This document shows, piece by piece, positions 12,286 to 13,721 of a DNA stretch of 13,721 nucleotides. The stretch comes from an uncultured Verrucomicrobiales bacterium (lineage in GTDB: Bacteria; Verrucomicrobiota; Verrucomicrobiae; Limisphaerales; CANJSG01). The position numbers and the translations under genes are program-made. The stretch's first letter is position 1, and the number at the start of each line of letters is the position of its first letter. The notes beneath the pieces were generated by a model. That model was not told the DNA's origin. It was given only the letters and a program-made list of their open reading frames with translations, and did not search any database. Location: contig CAMLMI010000097.1 in the NCBI GenBank assembly GCA_946480965.1, forward strand, positions 1 through 13,721, written 5' to 3'.

Positions 12286-12347
12286 GATGAACGGAAGCAC
12301 GGTTGGTTCCCGGCCAAGCCCGCGCCCGCCCCGGCAATCCGTTCATC
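12286..12347 (+). repeat. 10-bp perfect inverted repeat upstream of purD
   Basis: GATGAACGGA at 12286-12295 is exactly complementary to TCCGTTCATC at 12338-12347, across a 42-nt centre that is C- and G-rich. The right arm ends 76 bp before the purD ATG. A 10-bp perfect match is unlikely by chance in so short a gap. It may close a structured leader of the purD message. Confidence 0.45.
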
Positions 12348-12423
12348 CGGCCTTTTGGGGCGTCGGCCCCGAGGAGAATCGCCTTGGCCCTTCCGCGCCG
12401 TTTCCGGTTTCATCCGCCGTCAC

Positions 12424-13719
12424 ATGAAAGTCCTCGTCATCGGTTCCGGCGGCCGCGAGCACGCGCTGGTCTGGAAGCTGGCCCAGTCCCCCCGCGTCAC
12501 CCGGATGTGGTGCGCCCCCGGCAACGCGGGCACGGCGGCGGAACGGCTCTCGGCCAACGGCGACCCCGTGCAAAACGTCCCCATCGGCGCCGAGGACGTC
12601 GCAGCGCTCGTGGCCTGGGCGCAACAAGAGCGTCCCGATCTGACGGTGGTCGGTCCCGACGGCGCGCTCGCGGCGGGCGTGGTGGACGCGTTCCAAGCGG
12701 CCGGGCTCAAGATCTGGGGCCCCAACCAGCGCGCCGCGCGGTTCGAGTCGTCCAAGGTCTTCTCCCAGGAGTTCATGGAGAAGCACGGCATCCCGACGGC
12801 GAAGTCCGGGATGTTCTCCGATCCCGCAGCGGCCCGGGCTTTCGCCGCTTCGCTCGGCGGAAAAGTGGCGGTGAAGGCCGACGGGCTCGCGCTCGGCAAA
12901 GGCGTGATCCTCGCCCGCTCCGTGTCCGAGGCGAACCAGGCCATCGACGAGATCATGGTCAACAAAGCCTTCGGCTCCGCCGGGGCCCGCGTCGTCCTCC
13001 AGGAACTGCTGGAAGGCATGGAGATCTCCCTGCACGCGCTCTGCGACGGCAAGACGGCGAAACTCTTCCCCACCTCGCAGGACCACAAGCGCGCCTTTGA
13101 CAACGACGAAGGCCTGAACACCGGCGGCATGGGCACCTATTCGCCCGCGCCGTTCCTGAACGACACGGAACTGGCCGACGTGGGCCGCCAGATTCTCCTG
13201 CCCTGGCTCAAAGGCTGCGCGGCGGAAGGCATCGACTTTCGCGGCCTGCTCTACCCCGGCGTGATGCTCACCGCGTCGGGTCCGAAGGTGATCGAGTTCA
13301 ACGCCCGTTTCGGCGATCCGGAGACCCAGATCTATCTGACCCGTTTGGAGAACGATCTTGTGGAGCTGCTGCTGGCCAGCGTGGAAGGCCGCTTGGACAC
13401 GGTGGAGCCGCGCTGGTCGAAACAGCCGTCCGTCTGCGTCGTGCTCGCCGCGCCCGGCTATCCCGGCGCGTATGCGAAGGGCAAGGAGATCACCGGCCTC
13501 GAAGCGGCGGCGGCATTGCCGAACACCAAGGTTTTCCACGCCGGAACCGCGTTGAAGGACGGCAAGATCGTGACGAACGGCGGCCGTGTGCTCGGCGTCA
13601 CCGCCTGGGCCGACACGCTCCAGGAAGCGCGGGACGCGGCCTATCGTGCCGCTGATCGAATCCGCTTCGACGGCGGCGTGCAGCTCCGACGCGACATCGC
13701 CGCCAAGGCGCTCCGGTAG
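12424..13719 (+). CDS. purD: Phosphoribosylamine-glycine ligase (GAR synthetase)
   Basis: Second enzyme of de novo purine synthesis: joins 5-phosphoribosylamine to glycine with ATP, in the cytoplasm. The 431-residue protein is full length. It shows the N-terminal MKVLVIGSGGREHALVWKL (1-19), VVGPDGALAAGVVD (75-88), the ATP-grasp nucleotide site VKADGLALGKGV (150-161), LLEGMEISL (195-203), the signature SQDHKRAFDNDEGLNTGGMG (218-237) and the metal-binding EFNARFGDPETQ (291-302), then the C-terminal domain to TAG at 13717-13719. ATG 12424 is fixed by the GSGGREH motif a few residues later; the frame is open further upstream, but that part is not PurD-like. No Shine-Dalgarno sequence is visible. 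Minor variation: GPDGALAAG where GPEAPLVAG is usual. Confidence 0.97.
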   Translation: MKVLVIGSGGREHALVWKLAQSPRVTRMWCAPGNAGTAAERLSANGDPVQNVPIGAEDVAALVAWAQQERPDLTVVGPDGALAAGVVDAFQAAGLKIWGPNQRAARFESSKVFSQEFMEKHGIPTAKSGMFSDPAAARAFAASLGGKVAVKADGLALGKGVILARSVSEANQAIDEIMVNKAFGSAGARVVLQELLEGMEISLHALCDGKTAKLFPTSQDHKRAFDNDEGLNTGGMGTYSPAPFLNDTELADVGRQILLPWLKGCAAEGIDFRGLLYPGVMLTASGPKVIEFNARFGDPETQIYLTRLENDLVELLLASVEGRLDTVEPRWSKQPSVCVVLAAPGYPGAYAKGKEITGLEAAAALPNTKVFHAGTALKDGKIVTNGGRVLGVTAWADTLQEARDAAYRAADRIRFDGGVQLRRDIAAKALR

Positions 13720-13721
13720 GA

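Larger units (their letters stand above)
12093..12423. other. Divergent intergenic region rich in inverted repeats
   Basis: This 331-bp gap separates the minus-strand CHRD protein gene from plus-strand purD and must hold both promoters. I see no convincing gene. It contains a compound GC-rich hairpin at 12136-12169 (GGCGGG pairing with CCCGCC, inner GTGCC with GGCAC), two longer inverted repeats listed separately, and two copies of ACGACGGC (12171-12178 and 12223-12230). There is also a short AT patch at 12258-12267, a 5-bp hairpin with a GTCG loop at 12357-12370, and a GAGGAG with no start codon at the right spacing in the purD frame. No known riboswitch consensus was recognised. Confidence 0.6.

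Noticed and set aside
12052..12423. N-terminal extension of PurD from an upstream in-frame start
   Set aside because: The extension overlaps the CHRD gene start, is Pro/Arg-rich and not PurD-like; the PurD fold begins at MKVLVIGSGGREH from ATG 12424.
12093..12423. Known riboswitch or small RNA gene in the divergent gap
   Set aside because: I looked for TPP, cobalamin, SAM, glycine, c-di-GMP and purine core motifs and recognised none; only inverted repeats can be supported.
12343..13539. 398-codon minus-strand open frame opposite purD
   Set aside because: It is the antisense shadow of a strongly conserved purD; the translation has no recognisable domain.

Overview
The window is GC-rich chromosomal DNA (mostly about 60-68% G+C by eye) carrying 14 protein genes and no rRNA, tRNA, CRISPR array, insertion sequence or phage gene that I can see. 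The gene style suggests a Verrucomicrobiota bacterium, perhaps of the Pedosphaera/Limisphaera type. Three things point there: an ECF sigma factor followed by a one-pass membrane protein with an N-terminal ED(L)L...HPATR...L.GE pattern; a secreted DUF4394-plus-CHRD protein with a GPFLVQR...TTTNRSA...GFFRV linker; and a general lack of Shine-Dalgarno sequences. This assignment is an inference from protein style, not a database result.

Layout. Positions 18-2261 (+) form a tight group: ECF sigma factor, putative anti-sigma/membrane protein, and ribonuclease HII (rnhB). Positions 2283-5267 (+) are an iron-sulfur (ISC-type) operon. It has a promoter-like site and a palindrome, then an IscR/Rrf2 regulator, the IscU scaffold, a small AT-richer lipoprotein gene, an IscS homologue, and a strong intrinsic terminator. 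Positions 5299-7670 (+) hold an Mrp/ApbC Fe-S carrier ATPase, a small helical protein, a second Rrf2 regulator that has lost most cluster cysteines, and a VanZ-like membrane protein. Positions 7689-9357 (-) hold an M50-like membrane protein with HELTH and a membrane-anchored TlpA-type thioredoxin with an extra C-terminal domain. Positions 9511-12092 (-) hold the large secreted protein with four CHRD repeats and its terminator. A 331-bp divergent gap rich in inverted repeats follows, then purD (+) to the end.

The most striking observation is the IscS homologue. The fold and the mobile-loop cysteine (C328) are kept. However, the PLP Schiff-base lysine is arginine (SPHR for SGHK), the two residues expected to hold the substrate carboxylate are His and Ile instead of Asn and Arg, and the PLP-contacting Gln is Ala. 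It therefore looks like a cysteine-desulfurase pseudoenzyme, yet it sits in an otherwise intact operon beside an IscU with all three cluster cysteines and an LPPVK chaperone motif. The IscR-like regulator has a CX6CX5CX2C ligand set in place of the usual three Cys plus His. The Mrp protein lacks the CxxC pair. Together these suggest a modified Fe-S assembly route in which sulfur does not come from this IscS by the normal reaction.
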